DNA from: Clostridiales bacterium
GTDB taxonomy: Bacteria; Bacillota; Clostridia; Oscillospirales; Oscillospiraceae
Assembly (NCBI GenBank): GCA_012719035.1
Contig: JAAYBD010000042.1
Span: 1-64,000 of the forward strand
Length of the DNA: 64,000 bases
Reading direction: 5' to 3'
The notes under the pieces were generated by a model that saw nothing but the letters and a program-made list of their open reading frames with translations, was not told the DNA's origin and did not search any database. Position numbers and translations under genes: made by a program. Below are positions 48,366 to 57,619 of this stretch, piece by piece (the first letter of the stretch is position 1; each line of letters starts with the position of its first letter).

Positions 48366-48917
48366 TCAGCGACCGGTGAAAAGATCACTTGTGTTTTCCG
48401 CCAGAAAGTCGCGGATGAATTTAGAAACCTTGGGATCGTTCAATTCGATCCCCTCAAGTATACGGCGGAATTCGCGCGTATCCAGAATCATCTCGGAGTC
48501 TTCAAAGCGGCGCCTGTATATAAAGTCTATCTGCGGATTGCAGTGGATGAGCGTACAGATAGTCTCGTTGATGTCTCCAAGCGGCATCAGGTCTATGCTT
48601 GAACGAACGAAATAAGCTGTGATGACTGTGCCTTTTCCGATGCTGCTCCGGATATCCATTTTGCCGCCGGCAAGCTCCGCTGCCATTTTGAAAAACGGAA
48701 GACCTAAACCGACTTTTCTGGTGTTTCGCGTAGTGAAAAACGGATCGGCTGCATTTTTAAGCTGCTCGGGGCTCATCCCGCAGCCGTTGTCGGAAATCTC
48801 TATGGTCAGCAGGTCTTCTGCGGGCTGCTCGTCGATAGTGATTTCGACAAGGCTCGCCCCTGCGCGAACGGAGTTTTCCGCCACATCCAATATATTCATG
48901 GAAAGCTCCTGCATCAT
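48366..48917 (-). CDS. Stand-alone GHKL/HATPase_c ATP-binding protein
   Basis: NILDVAENSVRAGA (N box), IEISDNGCGM (G1), GLGLPFFKMAAELAGGKMDIRSSIGKGT (G2/G3); no DHp phospho-acceptor helix. Confidence 0.85.
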   Translation of the reverse strand: MMQELSMNILDVAENSVRAGASLVEITIDEQPAEDLLTIEISDNGCGMSPEQLKNAADPFFTTRNTRKVGLGLPFFKMAAELAGGKMDIRSSIGKGTVITAYFVRSSIDLMPLGDINETICTLIHCNPQIDFIYRRRFEDSEMILDTREFRRILEGIELNDPKVSKFIRDFLAENTSDLFTGR

Positions 48918-48939
48918 AGACTTGCCTCCGAGGCTTCGC

Positions 48940-49431
48940 CTATTCGCATTTTTCGAGGATTCCGTCTATCTGGTCCGGGGTGACCTTTCCGTATACATTG
49001 TCATTGATGCTGAAAACAGGAGCGAGTCCGCAGGCGCCCACGCAGCGGCAGGCGTCAAGTGAAAACTTGCCGTCGGGCGTGCAGCCGCCGTCTTCGACGC
49101 CGAGCTTTTCCTTGATCTTATCATAGATTTCTCCCGCACCCTTGACGTAGCAGGCTGTTCCGAGACAAACCGAGATCGCATATTTGCCTTTGGGATTGAA
49201 AGAAAACTGGGAATAAAAGGTTGCAACACTGTAAACTTTTTCTGCAGAGACATGGAGTTCAGAGGCTATTACGTTAATGACCTCTTGGGGCAGATAGCCG
49301 TAGATTTCCTGTGCGGCCTGCAGTATCTGGACTAGCGAATGATCTCCCTGCAAGGCCGCGATGCTCTCGCGCAGCTTTTTGTCCTGCTCCGCTGTTCCGA
49401 TCACTGCAGTTTCGCATGTTTTGCATGACAT
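48940..49431 (-). CDS. hydC: NuoE-like [2Fe-2S] hydrogenase subunit (HydC)
   Basis: LVQILQAAQEIYGYLPQEVINVIASELHVSAEKVYSVATFYSQFSF...CLGTACYVKGAGEI...CRCVGACGLAPVF. Confidence 0.95.
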   Translation of the reverse strand: MSCKTCETAVIGTAEQDKKLRESIAALQGDHSLVQILQAAQEIYGYLPQEVINVIASELHVSAEKVYSVATFYSQFSFNPKGKYAISVCLGTACYVKGAGEIYDKIKEKLGVEDGGCTPDGKFSLDACRCVGACGLAPVFSINDNVYGKVTPDQIDGILEKCE

Positions 49432-49505
49432 TTGCGTTTCCTCCTGTTTTATTTGTTATTGATTACCTGCTGCCGGGAAAAATAATAGCAGCGGCTTCTT
49501 TCTAA

Positions 49506-49539
49506 TATTGTAATTGTGCCATTATTGTAATTGTACCAT
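49506..49539. repeat. Tandem 17-bp repeat upstream of the hydrogenase operon
   Basis: TATTGTAATTGTGCCAT (49506-49522) then TATTGTAATTGTACCAT (49523-49539), 16/17 identical; ATTGTACC recurs at 49599-49606. Confidence 0.8.
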
Positions 49540-49823
49540 CTGAAGATACGTTTTACCATAGTAAATTCTTGCTTTTTCAACATACCTTGCTTTGTATGAT
49601 TGTACCGTAAAACAAAGTATGATATAATATCTCAAATAAAAACTATATTTTATCTGGCCTATGTGCCATAAAGCTGCCTTGCAGCTGTGACATAATGTCC
49701 GCAAGTGATCACTATATTTGACCTTGATCCGTAAGTGTATGTTAGCTGCGGGTTTTGGCAGGGAACATTCAAATACAGCTTTTAAAATCCTGCAATCACA
49801 TTTTGAATTACGGGGGAACAAAT

Positions 49824-50177
49824 ATGCTTATAAAGGAAATCCGGGATACACTGGATGCAGAACTCCTTGTGGGTGAAGATCTGCTGGAAACAGAAGTTCA
49901 CACCGCCTGCGGAAGCGACATGATGAGCGACGTTCTTGCCTTTGTCAAAGATCAGGCTGTCCTCATTACGGGACTTTTGAACCAACAGGCAATAAGGACG
50001 GCGGCGATGATGGACATGGTCTGTGTTGTTTTTGTGCGGGGAAAGAGACCCGGCGAAGACATTCTTCAGGTAGCCAGAGAAAACGGAATTGCAGTCATGG
50101 CGACAACCCATAGAATGTTTACTGCCTGCGGTCTGCTTTACGAGGCGGGACTTAACGGAGGGTGTAAGACGATATGA
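49824..50177 (+). CDS. DRTGG-domain protein
   Basis: LDAELLVGEDLLETEVHTACGSDMMSDVLAFVKDQAVLITGLLNQQAIRTAAMMDMVCVVFVRGKRP; typical of DRTGG proteins near hydrogenase genes. Confidence 0.75.
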   Translation: MLIKEIRDTLDAELLVGEDLLETEVHTACGSDMMSDVLAFVKDQAVLITGLLNQQAIRTAAMMDMVCVVFVRGKRPGEDILQVARENGIAVMATTHRMFTACGLLYEAGLNGGCKTI

Positions 50178-50614
50178 GCGATATGAGCGGTAACAGCCTG
50201 CATTATCACTATATAGTGCCCGGAGATGATTTTACTCAGGCGGGCGCGGCTTCAAGTGCTGTGAAGCAAATATTGAAACAGCTGGGTTTAAATCCGCAGA
50301 CTATAAGAAAAATGTCGATCTCCTTATATGAGGGGGAAATAAACATGGTCATACATGCCGGCGGCGGGGAGATTGACGTCGATATTGACGACAAAAAAAT
50401 CGTTGCTGTACTTACAGATTACGGTCCCGGAATCGAGGATGTCGATCTTGCCATGCAGGCCGGCTGGTCAACTGCTTCCGAACAGGTTCGGGGTTTGGGA
50501 TTTGGAGCAGGTATGGGTCTGCCGAATATGAAAAAGTATTCCGATGAGCTAATAATAAACACAACAGTCGGTGCAGGTACTAAAGTTACCATTGTGGTGA
50601 ATATAGAAAACTGA
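50174..50614 (+). CDS. RsbW/RsbT-like ATP-binding (anti-sigma/serine kinase-like) protein
   Basis: SLYEGEINMVIHAGGGEIDVDIDDKKIVAVLTDYGPGIEDVDLAMQAGWSTASEQVRGLGFGAGMGLPNMKKYSD. Confidence 0.85.
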   Translation: MSDMSGNSLHYHYIVPGDDFTQAGAASSAVKQILKQLGLNPQTIRKMSISLYEGEINMVIHAGGGEIDVDIDDKKIVAVLTDYGPGIEDVDLAMQAGWSTASEQVRGLGFGAGMGLPNMKKYSDELIINTTVGAGTKVTIVVNIEN

Positions 50615-50635
50615 CGTAACATATGGAGGTTAGAA

Positions 50636-51958
50636 ATGTCCGAATATTTTCACTCCGTAACGCTGGATAAGGATGCCTGCCGCGGATGTATCACCTGCGT
50701 AAAACGATGTCCGACGGAGGCTATACGTGTGCGCAACGGAAAGGCGCAGATCACCGGAGAGCGGTGTATAGATTGCGGCGAGTGTATCCGCGTCTGCCCG
50801 CATCATGCGAAACTTGCCGTTACGGATCCGCTTAGTTCGATAGAGCGCTTTAAATATAAGGTCGTGCTTCCTCCTCCGTCCCTTTTCGGGCAATATAAGC
50901 GGCAGGAGGACCTTGAGCTTATACGCGCTGCGCTGCGCAGACTCGGATTTGACGAGGTATATGAAGTGGCGGCAGCGGCAGAGCTTGTTTCGGATGCTAC
51001 CCGGCGCCTGATGGAACAGGGAACTCTGAATAAACCGGTGATTTCGTCCGCCTGCCCCGCCGTTCTGAGACTTATCCGTATTCGCTTTCCGCAGCTGCTG
51101 GAAAACGTGCTTCCTCTTTCCGCTCCTATGGAGGTTGCCGCCAGACTGGCGCGCGATCAGGCTGTTTCGGAAACGGGACTGAAGCCGGAGGAAATCGGAA
51201 TAGCCTTTATCACTCCCTGTCCTGCCAAGGTTACCGCTATAAAAAATCCGATGGGTACGGAAAAGAGCAGCGTGGACCTTGCGATTTCTGTCAGCGAAAT
51301 ATACCCGGCACTGTTGTCGGCAATGAATAAATGTGCCAAGGAGGGGACTGGACCGGATACCGCGCAGAGCGGACGGACAGGACTGAGCTGGGGCAACAGC
51401 GGCGGTGAGGCGGCGGCTACCTTCACAGTTCGTTATCTTGCGGCGGATGGCATCGAGAACGTGATAAATGTGCTGGAGGAAATGGAGGGCGACCGACTTT
51501 CCGATCAGGACTTTGTGGAGCTTAACGCCTGCCCCGCAGGCTGCGTGGGCGGAGTACTTAACATTGAAAACCCTTATGTTGCAGCTACAAGAATGAAGCA
51601 TCTCCGCAATTATCGTCCGGTGGCATGCAACAACATAGAGGGGAAAGCAATACCGGAGGAGATACTTTGGGATGCTGAGGTTAAGCCTATATCAGCCCTG
51701 CGCCTTGACCCTCTGCCCCAGCATTCTATGAAAATGATGCGTGAGATCGAGGAGATAGAGTCAAAACTTTACGGGCTGGACTGCGGCTCCTGCGGAGCGC
51801 CGTCCTGCCGTGCGCTTGCAGAGGATATAGTGCTTGGACACTCGACCGAGGATGCCTGCATCTACCTCCTGAAAGACAAAGTCGAGGCTGTTCGGGCAAG
51901 TATGCTGTCTCTGAAGCTTGACAGCCGGGATAAAAGCGGGGATAAACCATGCGTGTAA
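50636..51958 (+). CDS. HydS-like putative sensory [FeFe] hydrogenase: 2x[4Fe-4S], H-cluster domain, Fe-S (PF04060-type) domain
   Basis: CRGCITCVKRCPTEAI, CIDCGECIRVCPHHA; divergent H-cluster motifs SSACPAV, TPCPAKVTA, ELNACPAGCVGGVL; C-terminal LDCGSCGAPSCRALAEDIVLG...DAC. Confidence 0.88.
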   Translation: MSEYFHSVTLDKDACRGCITCVKRCPTEAIRVRNGKAQITGERCIDCGECIRVCPHHAKLAVTDPLSSIERFKYKVVLPPPSLFGQYKRQEDLELIRAALRRLGFDEVYEVAAAAELVSDATRRLMEQGTLNKPVISSACPAVLRLIRIRFPQLLENVLPLSAPMEVAARLARDQAVSETGLKPEEIGIAFITPCPAKVTAIKNPMGTEKSSVDLAISVSEIYPALLSAMNKCAKEGTGPDTAQSGRTGLSWGNSGGEAAATFTVRYLAADGIENVINVLEEMEGDRLSDQDFVELNACPAGCVGGVLNIENPYVAATRMKHLRNYRPVACNNIEGKAIPEEILWDAEVKPISALRLDPLPQHSMKMMREIEEIESKLYGLDCGSCGAPSCRALAEDIVLGHSTEDACIYLLKDKVEAVRASMLSLKLDSRDKSGDKPCV

Positions 51959-52284
51959 ATGATTTATGTGAAAAGCTTGGATGGGAGCTTGTCCACGGCG
52001 ACGGTGAACGGGAGATAACGGGCGGCATTTACTGCTGCGACCTGCTGTCTATCGTCATGGGAAGAGCACCCTCGGACAGCCTTTGGATAACGGTTATGGG
52101 CAATGTCAACGCCATGGCTGTGGCAGCCCTTGCCGATACCGCCTGCGTTGCTGTGGCAGAGAATATGCTGATTGACGACGAAGCGATTGCGGGAGCAAAA
52201 AAGGGGAACGTCACCGTAATTCGCACAGGTCTGCCGGTTTTTGAGTCTGCAATGGCTGCGGCAAGGCTTTTAGGGCTTAACTGA
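51949..52284 (+). CDS. DRTGG-domain protein
   Basis: LCEKLGWELVHGDGEREITGGIYCCDLLSIVMGRAPSDSLWITVMGNVNAMAVAALADTACVAVAEN. Confidence 0.8.
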   Translation: MRVNDLCEKLGWELVHGDGEREITGGIYCCDLLSIVMGRAPSDSLWITVMGNVNAMAVAALADTACVAVAENMLIDDEAIAGAKKGNVTVIRTGLPVFESAMAAARLLGLN

Positions 52285-52304
52285 TTATTGCAAAACAAGG
52301 GGGG

Positions 52305-53036
52305 ATGAGTGTGCCGCGATATGCGTATGATCTGCATATCCATAGCTGCCTTTCGCCGTGCGGCGATGAGCTTATGACCCCTCCGAACATAGTAAACATG
52401 GCCTGCATAAAGGGACTTGATATCATAGCTGTTACCGACCATAACAGTGCACTCAATGTTCGTGCGGTTATGCGTGCGGCGGAAGGGCTTCCTCTGACGG
52501 TGATCCCCGGAATTGAAGTGACAAGTGCCGAGGAAATACACGTGGTATGCCTGTTTCCCGATGCAGACAGCGCGGAGGAGGCAGGAGCGGAGCTGGAACG
52601 CCATATGATGCCGGTTCAAAATCGGCCTGAATTTTTTGGAGAACAGGTAATAATGGATGAAAACGAAGTGGTGACCGGTCATTTTCCGCTGCTGCTTCCA
52701 AACGCGCTGGATTTATCGATTGATAAGCTGCCCCAGTTTATTGAACGCTTCGGCGGGATTTGCTATCCCGCTCACATCGACAGGCAGTCGAACAGCATTT
52801 TGTCAGTGTTCGGATTCCTTCCCGATATGCCTAAATTTTCTGCGCTGGAGATCCATGATCCGGAACGATTCTTCATGGACAAGGCTAACGGCAATTACAG
52901 CAAAAACCATATTATCATTACTTCATCCGATGCACATCAGCTTACCGGCATTTCGGAACGCGAGCACTTTATTGAGCTTGACGCACCGACATTTTCCTCT
53001 TTGCGGAAAGCTCTGTGCTGCCGCATAGAGGGGTAA
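52305..53036 (+). CDS. PHP-domain metal-dependent phosphoesterase
   Basis: YDLHIHSCLSPCGDELMTPPNIV, DIIAVTDHNSALN, VIPGIEVTSAEEIHVVCLF, ITSSDAHQLTGI. Confidence 0.92.
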   Translation: MSVPRYAYDLHIHSCLSPCGDELMTPPNIVNMACIKGLDIIAVTDHNSALNVRAVMRAAEGLPLTVIPGIEVTSAEEIHVVCLFPDADSAEEAGAELERHMMPVQNRPEFFGEQVIMDENEVVTGHFPLLLPNALDLSIDKLPQFIERFGGICYPAHIDRQSNSILSVFGFLPDMPKFSALEIHDPERFFMDKANGNYSKNHIIITSSDAHQLTGISEREHFIELDAPTFSSLRKALCCRIEG

Positions 53037-53367
53037 CAGCCTGAATAGACGCGTACATTTAAAATGACCGCATGAGTCGAATTTTGAAGAGCTTTGGCTC
53101 TTTGTTATAATATTAACGTGCAAATCGTATTCTACAACAAAAAGACCCTATTGTCAAAGTAAGTTGAATAATGAAAAACTGAAGATTGTCAAATTTGTAA
53201 CAACGGATAAAAACAATAGGCATGTATTATATAAAAATAACATGTTGCATAAAAAAGACGGGCGGCATACATGCATTTTTGCATTTATAAATGGATAAGA
53301 CTTCCATGCTCTTGATAAGTATGAATTAACAGCACGCTGACATGAAAGATAAAAGCGGTGATATGAG

Positions 53368-54078
53368 GTGGGTAAAGTGAAAATTGCATTGATAAATGGA
53401 CAGGATCACAAGGGCTCAACATATCATATCGGCAGGATGCTGGCAGAAAAAATGACGGATACGGATAATATTACTGAAGTTTTTCTCCCCAGAGATATGC
53501 CGAAGTTTTGCTGCGGCTGCGCAAAATGCATAACGGAGAATGAAAAGCTTTGTCCGCACCGCTCTTATCTTGAACCCATAACGGAAACTATGGATTCTGC
53601 TGATGTGCTGATTTTTACAACGCCGGTATATGTGTTTCACGCGACAGGGTCCATGAAGGCTTTTCTGGATCACTATGCCTACCGCTGGATGGTTCACCGT
53701 CCGGAGGAAAAAATGTTCTCCAAACAGGCTGTGTGCATATCGACTGCTGCAGGTGCGGGAATGAAATCGGCCTGCAGGGATATAAAGGACAGCTTGTTTT
53801 TCTGGGGTGTAGCAAAAATCTATCGCTACGGTGTCGCCGTTGCGGCTGTTTCGTGGGACGAGGTATCAGAAAAGAAAAAGATAAAAATAGAAAAGAAGCT
53901 AAATAAACTTTCTAAAGCCATATTAAAAAGAGATGGAAATGTTAATACCCCGCTAAAAACGAAGCTTGTTTTTTATATTATGAGGATAGTATATCGGCAT
54001 CCATGGAATCCTGCGGACGGTGATTACTGGCAGGCGAAAGGCTGGATCGGCTCAGCAAGACCATGGAAAAGCCTATAA
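53368..54078 (+). CDS. Flavodoxin/NADPH-dependent FMN reductase family protein
   Basis: KIALINGQDHKGSTYHIGRMLAEKM...PKFCCGCAKCITENEKLCPHRSYLEPITETMDSADVLIFTTPVYVF. Confidence 0.9.
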   Translation: MGKVKIALINGQDHKGSTYHIGRMLAEKMTDTDNITEVFLPRDMPKFCCGCAKCITENEKLCPHRSYLEPITETMDSADVLIFTTPVYVFHATGSMKAFLDHYAYRWMVHRPEEKMFSKQAVCISTAAGAGMKSACRDIKDSLFFWGVAKIYRYGVAVAAVSWDEVSEKKKIKIEKKLNKLSKAILKRDGNVNTPLKTKLVFYIMRIVYRHPWNPADGDYWQAKGWIGSARPWKSL

Positions 54079-54087
54079 AACATATGC

Positions 54088-54128
54088 AAAGAGTCCGGTA
54101 AACCCTAAAGTTTACCGGACTCTTTGCC
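54088..54128. terminator. Strong 16-bp-stem terminator
   Basis: AAAGAGTCCGGTAAAC-cctaaa-GTTTACCGGACTCTTT. Confidence 0.85.
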
Positions 54129-54213
54129 TTAAGAAGAATAACATTGCCCCTTGTCGATCCTTCTTCTGTCTGATAGTTGGGAAGATGAGTTATATGTAAA
54201 ATGAGGAGACGAA

Positions 54214-55518
54214 TTATTTCTGGATCTGTGAACCAACCCAGTTCTTCAGACCTCCTGTTACGGAATCAAAGGAATAGGAATATTCTAAATCTCCCGATTT
54301 GAAGTTTACTTGAGATTCGGAATTTGCTTCATTCGTACCGAGATTGACGTTTACATCGCGTGCATAAGAGGCATCGGTTCCGGACATATCAATAGCCTTT
54401 TTTATTAAATCCTCAGCAGCAGCTTTTGCCGCCTCGGCACTTTGTCCATCGGGGGAAGGAACAGGAGTGTTTCCCACGGGGGAGTTATCTGTTCCTATAC
54501 CGTTCTCAACCGCCGATTTAAGCGTGTTTACCCCTCGCTTCAGTATCTCGCCGGTTTCGGCATCGACACCGTAATAAAACTCGGAATTTTCCGTGGTCAT
54601 TTTCACATTATAGACAAGCTTGCCGTTCTCATAATCCATCTGCGATTCCACTTTTGCCGCACCATCTATGGAGAGCTTGGCATGTGCCTCTGCATTGGAG
54701 GCAGCCATATCGGCCCCAATATATTTTTTGTCGCTGGGCGTTCCCATCATGGTGAGCCCTTCAAGCTGTCCTATCCACTTTTTAGCTATCAGGCTAAGAT
54801 CATTGACATTGAGCTTTGAAAGCTCTTCCAGAGAAAGCGAAGGATCCTTTTCGATGATGCTCTTTATAAGATTTGCCTTACCCTCGGAAATTCCAAGCTC
54901 CCCGGCAAGCTGCTTGAGCGTTTCATCGTTTTTACCTTTCATACCAAGGATAGCGCCGTCGATACCATTTTCGCTAAGAGCCTTGTTTACGGTTTCTGTC
55001 AGACGTTTTTCAAGATCCTCTGTTTTTTCAGAGTCGTCATTTATAACGGATACGAGTATGGAGTTTGCAAGCTCACTGACGTAGCCTTCTTCCACCAAGG
55101 AATTTGCAAGCTCACTTGCCGCATCCTCAAGCTTCATTCCTTTCAGGTCCATGCCTTCGAGGATTTTCTTTCCGTCTTCGTTCAGAGCTATGGCATCAAT
55201 TATCGATTCGGCCTTATTTGCGCTCAGCTCGATGCTGGGGTTGACATCCATCGTAACTACGGTGTCAACGGCATGGGCAAGATTGTATTGACCAATTCCA
55301 AAAGCTCCGCCGGCTACAAGAACCAGCGCCGCCGCAGTGGCGCATAAGGGTTTAATCCATTTTTTACTGTTTTCTGTCTTTCTTTTGCTTATCATTTCGT
55401 TCATCCCGATAATACTTCCTTTCCGTACTTCACAACGGGAGAGGATATTATCGAGGACGTCCGGTACCGAAGCTTCTACTGCATCTTTAAGTTTTCTTTC
55501 GATATCAAGATCAGTCAT
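54214..55518 (-). CDS. Putative anti-sigma factor with RsgI-like extracytoplasmic domain and PepSY-like repeats
   Basis: Single TM (PLCATAAALVLVAGGAFGI), then VDTVVTMDVNPSIELSANKAESIIDAIALNEDGKKIL (RsgI-like); C-terminal PepSY-like (YNVKMTTENSEFYYGVDAETGEILKRG). Downstream of the ECF sigma gene, 1-nt spacing. Confidence 0.78.
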   Translation of the reverse strand: MTDLDIERKLKDAVEASVPDVLDNILSRCEVRKGSIIGMNEMISKRKTENSKKWIKPLCATAAALVLVAGGAFGIGQYNLAHAVDTVVTMDVNPSIELSANKAESIIDAIALNEDGKKILEGMDLKGMKLEDAASELANSLVEEGYVSELANSILVSVINDDSEKTEDLEKRLTETVNKALSENGIDGAILGMKGKNDETLKQLAGELGISEGKANLIKSIIEKDPSLSLEELSKLNVNDLSLIAKKWIGQLEGLTMMGTPSDKKYIGADMAASNAEAHAKLSIDGAAKVESQMDYENGKLVYNVKMTTENSEFYYGVDAETGEILKRGVNTLKSAVENGIGTDNSPVGNTPVPSPDGQSAEAAKAAAEDLIKKAIDMSGTDASYARDVNVNLGTNEANSESQVNFKSGDLEYSYSFDSVTGGLKNWVGSQIQK

Positions 55519-55519
55519 A

Positions 55520-56086
55520 TCATTTCCCCTCCTTCAAGGTGTTTTTCAGCTTTTTGAGAGATCTGCTGTACTTGGAAAGAACGGTTGAAAGAGGCAGGGA
55601 CATCAAATCCGCGATTTCTTTATGCTTAAGACCGGATACGGCATAGAGCATTACTATCTGCCGTTCCTCTTCTGTCAGCGTTTTCATCGCCGCGCTGAGC
55701 ACGATTCTATCATCGGAACTAACAGACGGACTGTCTGCCTGAAAAAGCAGCCATTCATCCTCTGGAATATCCGCGGATTTGCCGCGTTCGCGCAGTCTGC
55801 TTGTCGCGAGGTTCTTAGTGATGGTCAGAATCCATGCCATTGGTTTTCCCATCGGACTGTAGCTTTCAGCCGATGACCAAAGCTTTAGATATGTATCCTG
55901 CAAAACGTCCTCTGCGTCACTCACGTTCTTTAAAATGGACAGGGCAAAGCCATAAACAGCCGTTTTCGTTTCACCGTAAAGCTCTGCCAGGGAGTTTTTA
56001 TCACCGGCGGCTATTTGGGCGATGTGTTTTTCAATCGGCAGCTTAGCAGTCTTGACATTTTGTTTGGTAGACGTCGTTCCAATCAT
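55520..56086 (-). CDS. RNA polymerase sigma factor, ECF/sigma-70 family
   Basis: YGFALSILKNVSDAEDVLQDTYLKLW (region 2), TEEERQIVMLYAVSGLKHKEIADLMSLPLSTVLSKYSRSLKKLK (region 4). Confidence 0.93.
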   Translation of the reverse strand: MIGTTSTKQNVKTAKLPIEKHIAQIAAGDKNSLAELYGETKTAVYGFALSILKNVSDAEDVLQDTYLKLWSSAESYSPMGKPMAWILTITKNLATSRLRERGKSADIPEDEWLLFQADSPSVSSDDRIVLSAAMKTLTEEERQIVMLYAVSGLKHKEIADLMSLPLSTVLSKYSRSLKKLKNTLKEGK

Positions 56087-56442
56087 ATTATCATTTGCCT
56101 CCTGTCATTGTATTAACGTGCGGGGATGTCATTTTATTGCAGCAAGGACGTAAAAAATACAAAAAAGTATTTATGTGGCATAATACCGCAAATCGGGTGC
56201 AATGAACGGGCTGAAGCTTAATATAAAGATAATAACCAATTTATTACAATAAATCAAGAAAGAAAAGCAGACAGCAAATAAAAATGTATAAGTATATGGC
56301 ACCGCTCAATGAAGCAAACTGCTTCGGTTTCGGGAAATGGTTTTCTTTCGTATATTTACTATTTATGTTACTTGACAATGTCTTTTTGTGTGATAAACTT
56401 AAATTAAGTGAATAAATTTTATTTTGGTTTTTGTCAAAAAAA

Positions 56443-56600
56443 TGATGGAGGCGCGAGGATCATCAGTAGTTGGCGGCATATAAACAGTGCCGCAGATGAA
56501 AGGGGTCATTGCCGAAGTATTGGACGCACCTTGTGCGAACGATGCTGGGCTGCGGGAGAATATGTCGCAGACTGTCACGAAAGTGGAGTGCTATCATTGG
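56443..56600 (+). promoter_or_regulatory. Lysine riboswitch (L box)
   Basis: Ordered conserved blocks: GATGGAGGCGCGAGGATCATCAGTAG ... GAAAGGGGTCATTGCCGAAG ... GCTGGGCTGCGGGAGAATA...CGCAGACTGTCACGAAAGTGGAGTGCTATC. Followed by an intrinsic terminator and an amino-acid ABC operon. Confidence 0.92.
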
Positions 56601-56651
56601 TTAAAAGCGGATAAGTCTGCTTTGTATACATTTATATATCTTTTATGTATG

Positions 56652-56692
56652 GCCATGAGTTCTTCATTTTGTGAAGCATTCATGGTTTTTTT
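56652..56692 (+). terminator. Riboswitch expression-platform terminator
   Basis: CCATGA-gtt-CTTC-attttgt-GAAG-cat-TCATGG then TTTTTTTG. Confidence 0.85.
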
Positions 56693-56731
56693 GTTTAAAA
56701 AAACACAACACTGATGAGGAAGGATTTTATT

Positions 56732-57619
56732 ATGAAGAAAATTACTGCACTGCTGTTTGCGCTGACTATGTTAGCCGCTCTTTGCGCGTGCTCATCCGGT
56801 ACACCGGATGCAAGTCCGTCAGCGGACGCATCTGCATCTCCCGTCAATCTGGGCTCGGGGGTTGAAGACGGAGTTCTTACCGTTGCTATGGAGTGTGCAT
56901 ATGCACCCTACAACTGGACTCAATCGGATGACTCCAACGGCGCTGTCCCTATCAAAGACTCTAACCAATATGCAAACGGTTACGATGTTATGATGGCAAA
57001 GAAGCTCTGTGAAGCCAACGGCTGGGAGCTTGAGATTGTCCGTCTTGAATGGGGCTCTCTCGTTCCTGCTGTCCAGACAGGACAGGTGGATGCCGTTATT
57101 GCCGGACAGTCTATGAAGCCCGAGCGGATGGAGGATGTTGACTTTGCCGGTCCTTATCTCTACGCGACCATTGTTTGCCTGACTTTAAAGGACAGTAAGT
57201 TCGCCAATGCTAAAGGACTCTCCGACCTCGTCGGAGGCACCTGCACCAGTCAGCTCGGCACTATTTGGTATGATGATTGCCTGCCTCAGATCAAAGGAGC
57301 AAAAATCCAGCCCGCTCAGGATGATGCGCCAGCTATGCTGATGGCTCTTGAGACTGGCACTGTAGATTTTATCTGTACCGACATACCTACCGCTAAGGGC
57401 GCGGTACTTGCCTATCCTGATATGGTCATGCTGGACTTTGCAAACAACGGAGATGATTTCAAGGTTTCAGATGGCTTAGTGAATATCGGTGTCTCTGTCC
57501 GAAAAGGCAACACCGAACTGAAGAATGCGCTGGATAAGGTGCTCAGTACTATGACAGAGGACGATTTCAACAAGATGTTGGATGAGGCGGTTGCCATCCA
57601 ACCCATGACCAAAGACTAA
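56732..57619 (+). CDS. Amino-acid (lysine by riboswitch context) ABC transporter substrate-binding lipoprotein
   Basis: Lipobox LCAC; SBP_bac_3 features (LTVAMECAYAPYNWTQ...NGYDVMMAKKLCEANGWELEIVRLEWGSLVPAVQTGQVDAVIAGQSMKPERM). Confidence 0.93.
   Translation: MKKITALLFALTMLAALCACSSGTPDASPSADASASPVNLGSGVEDGVLTVAMECAYAPYNWTQSDDSNGAVPIKDSNQYANGYDVMMAKKLCEANGWELEIVRLEWGSLVPAVQTGQVDAVIAGQSMKPERMEDVDFAGPYLYATIVCLTLKDSKFANAKGLSDLVGGTCTSQLGTIWYDDCLPQIKGAKIQPAQDDAPAMLMALETGTVDFICTDIPTAKGAVLAYPDMVMLDFANNGDDFKVSDGLVNIGVSVRKGNTELKNALDKVLSTMTEDDFNKMLDEAVAIQPMTKD

Noticed and set aside
56408-56714. Overlapping small ORFs (68 and 75 aa) upstream of the amino-acid ABC operon
   Set aside because: They lie inside the lysine riboswitch and its terminator, which explain the sequence.
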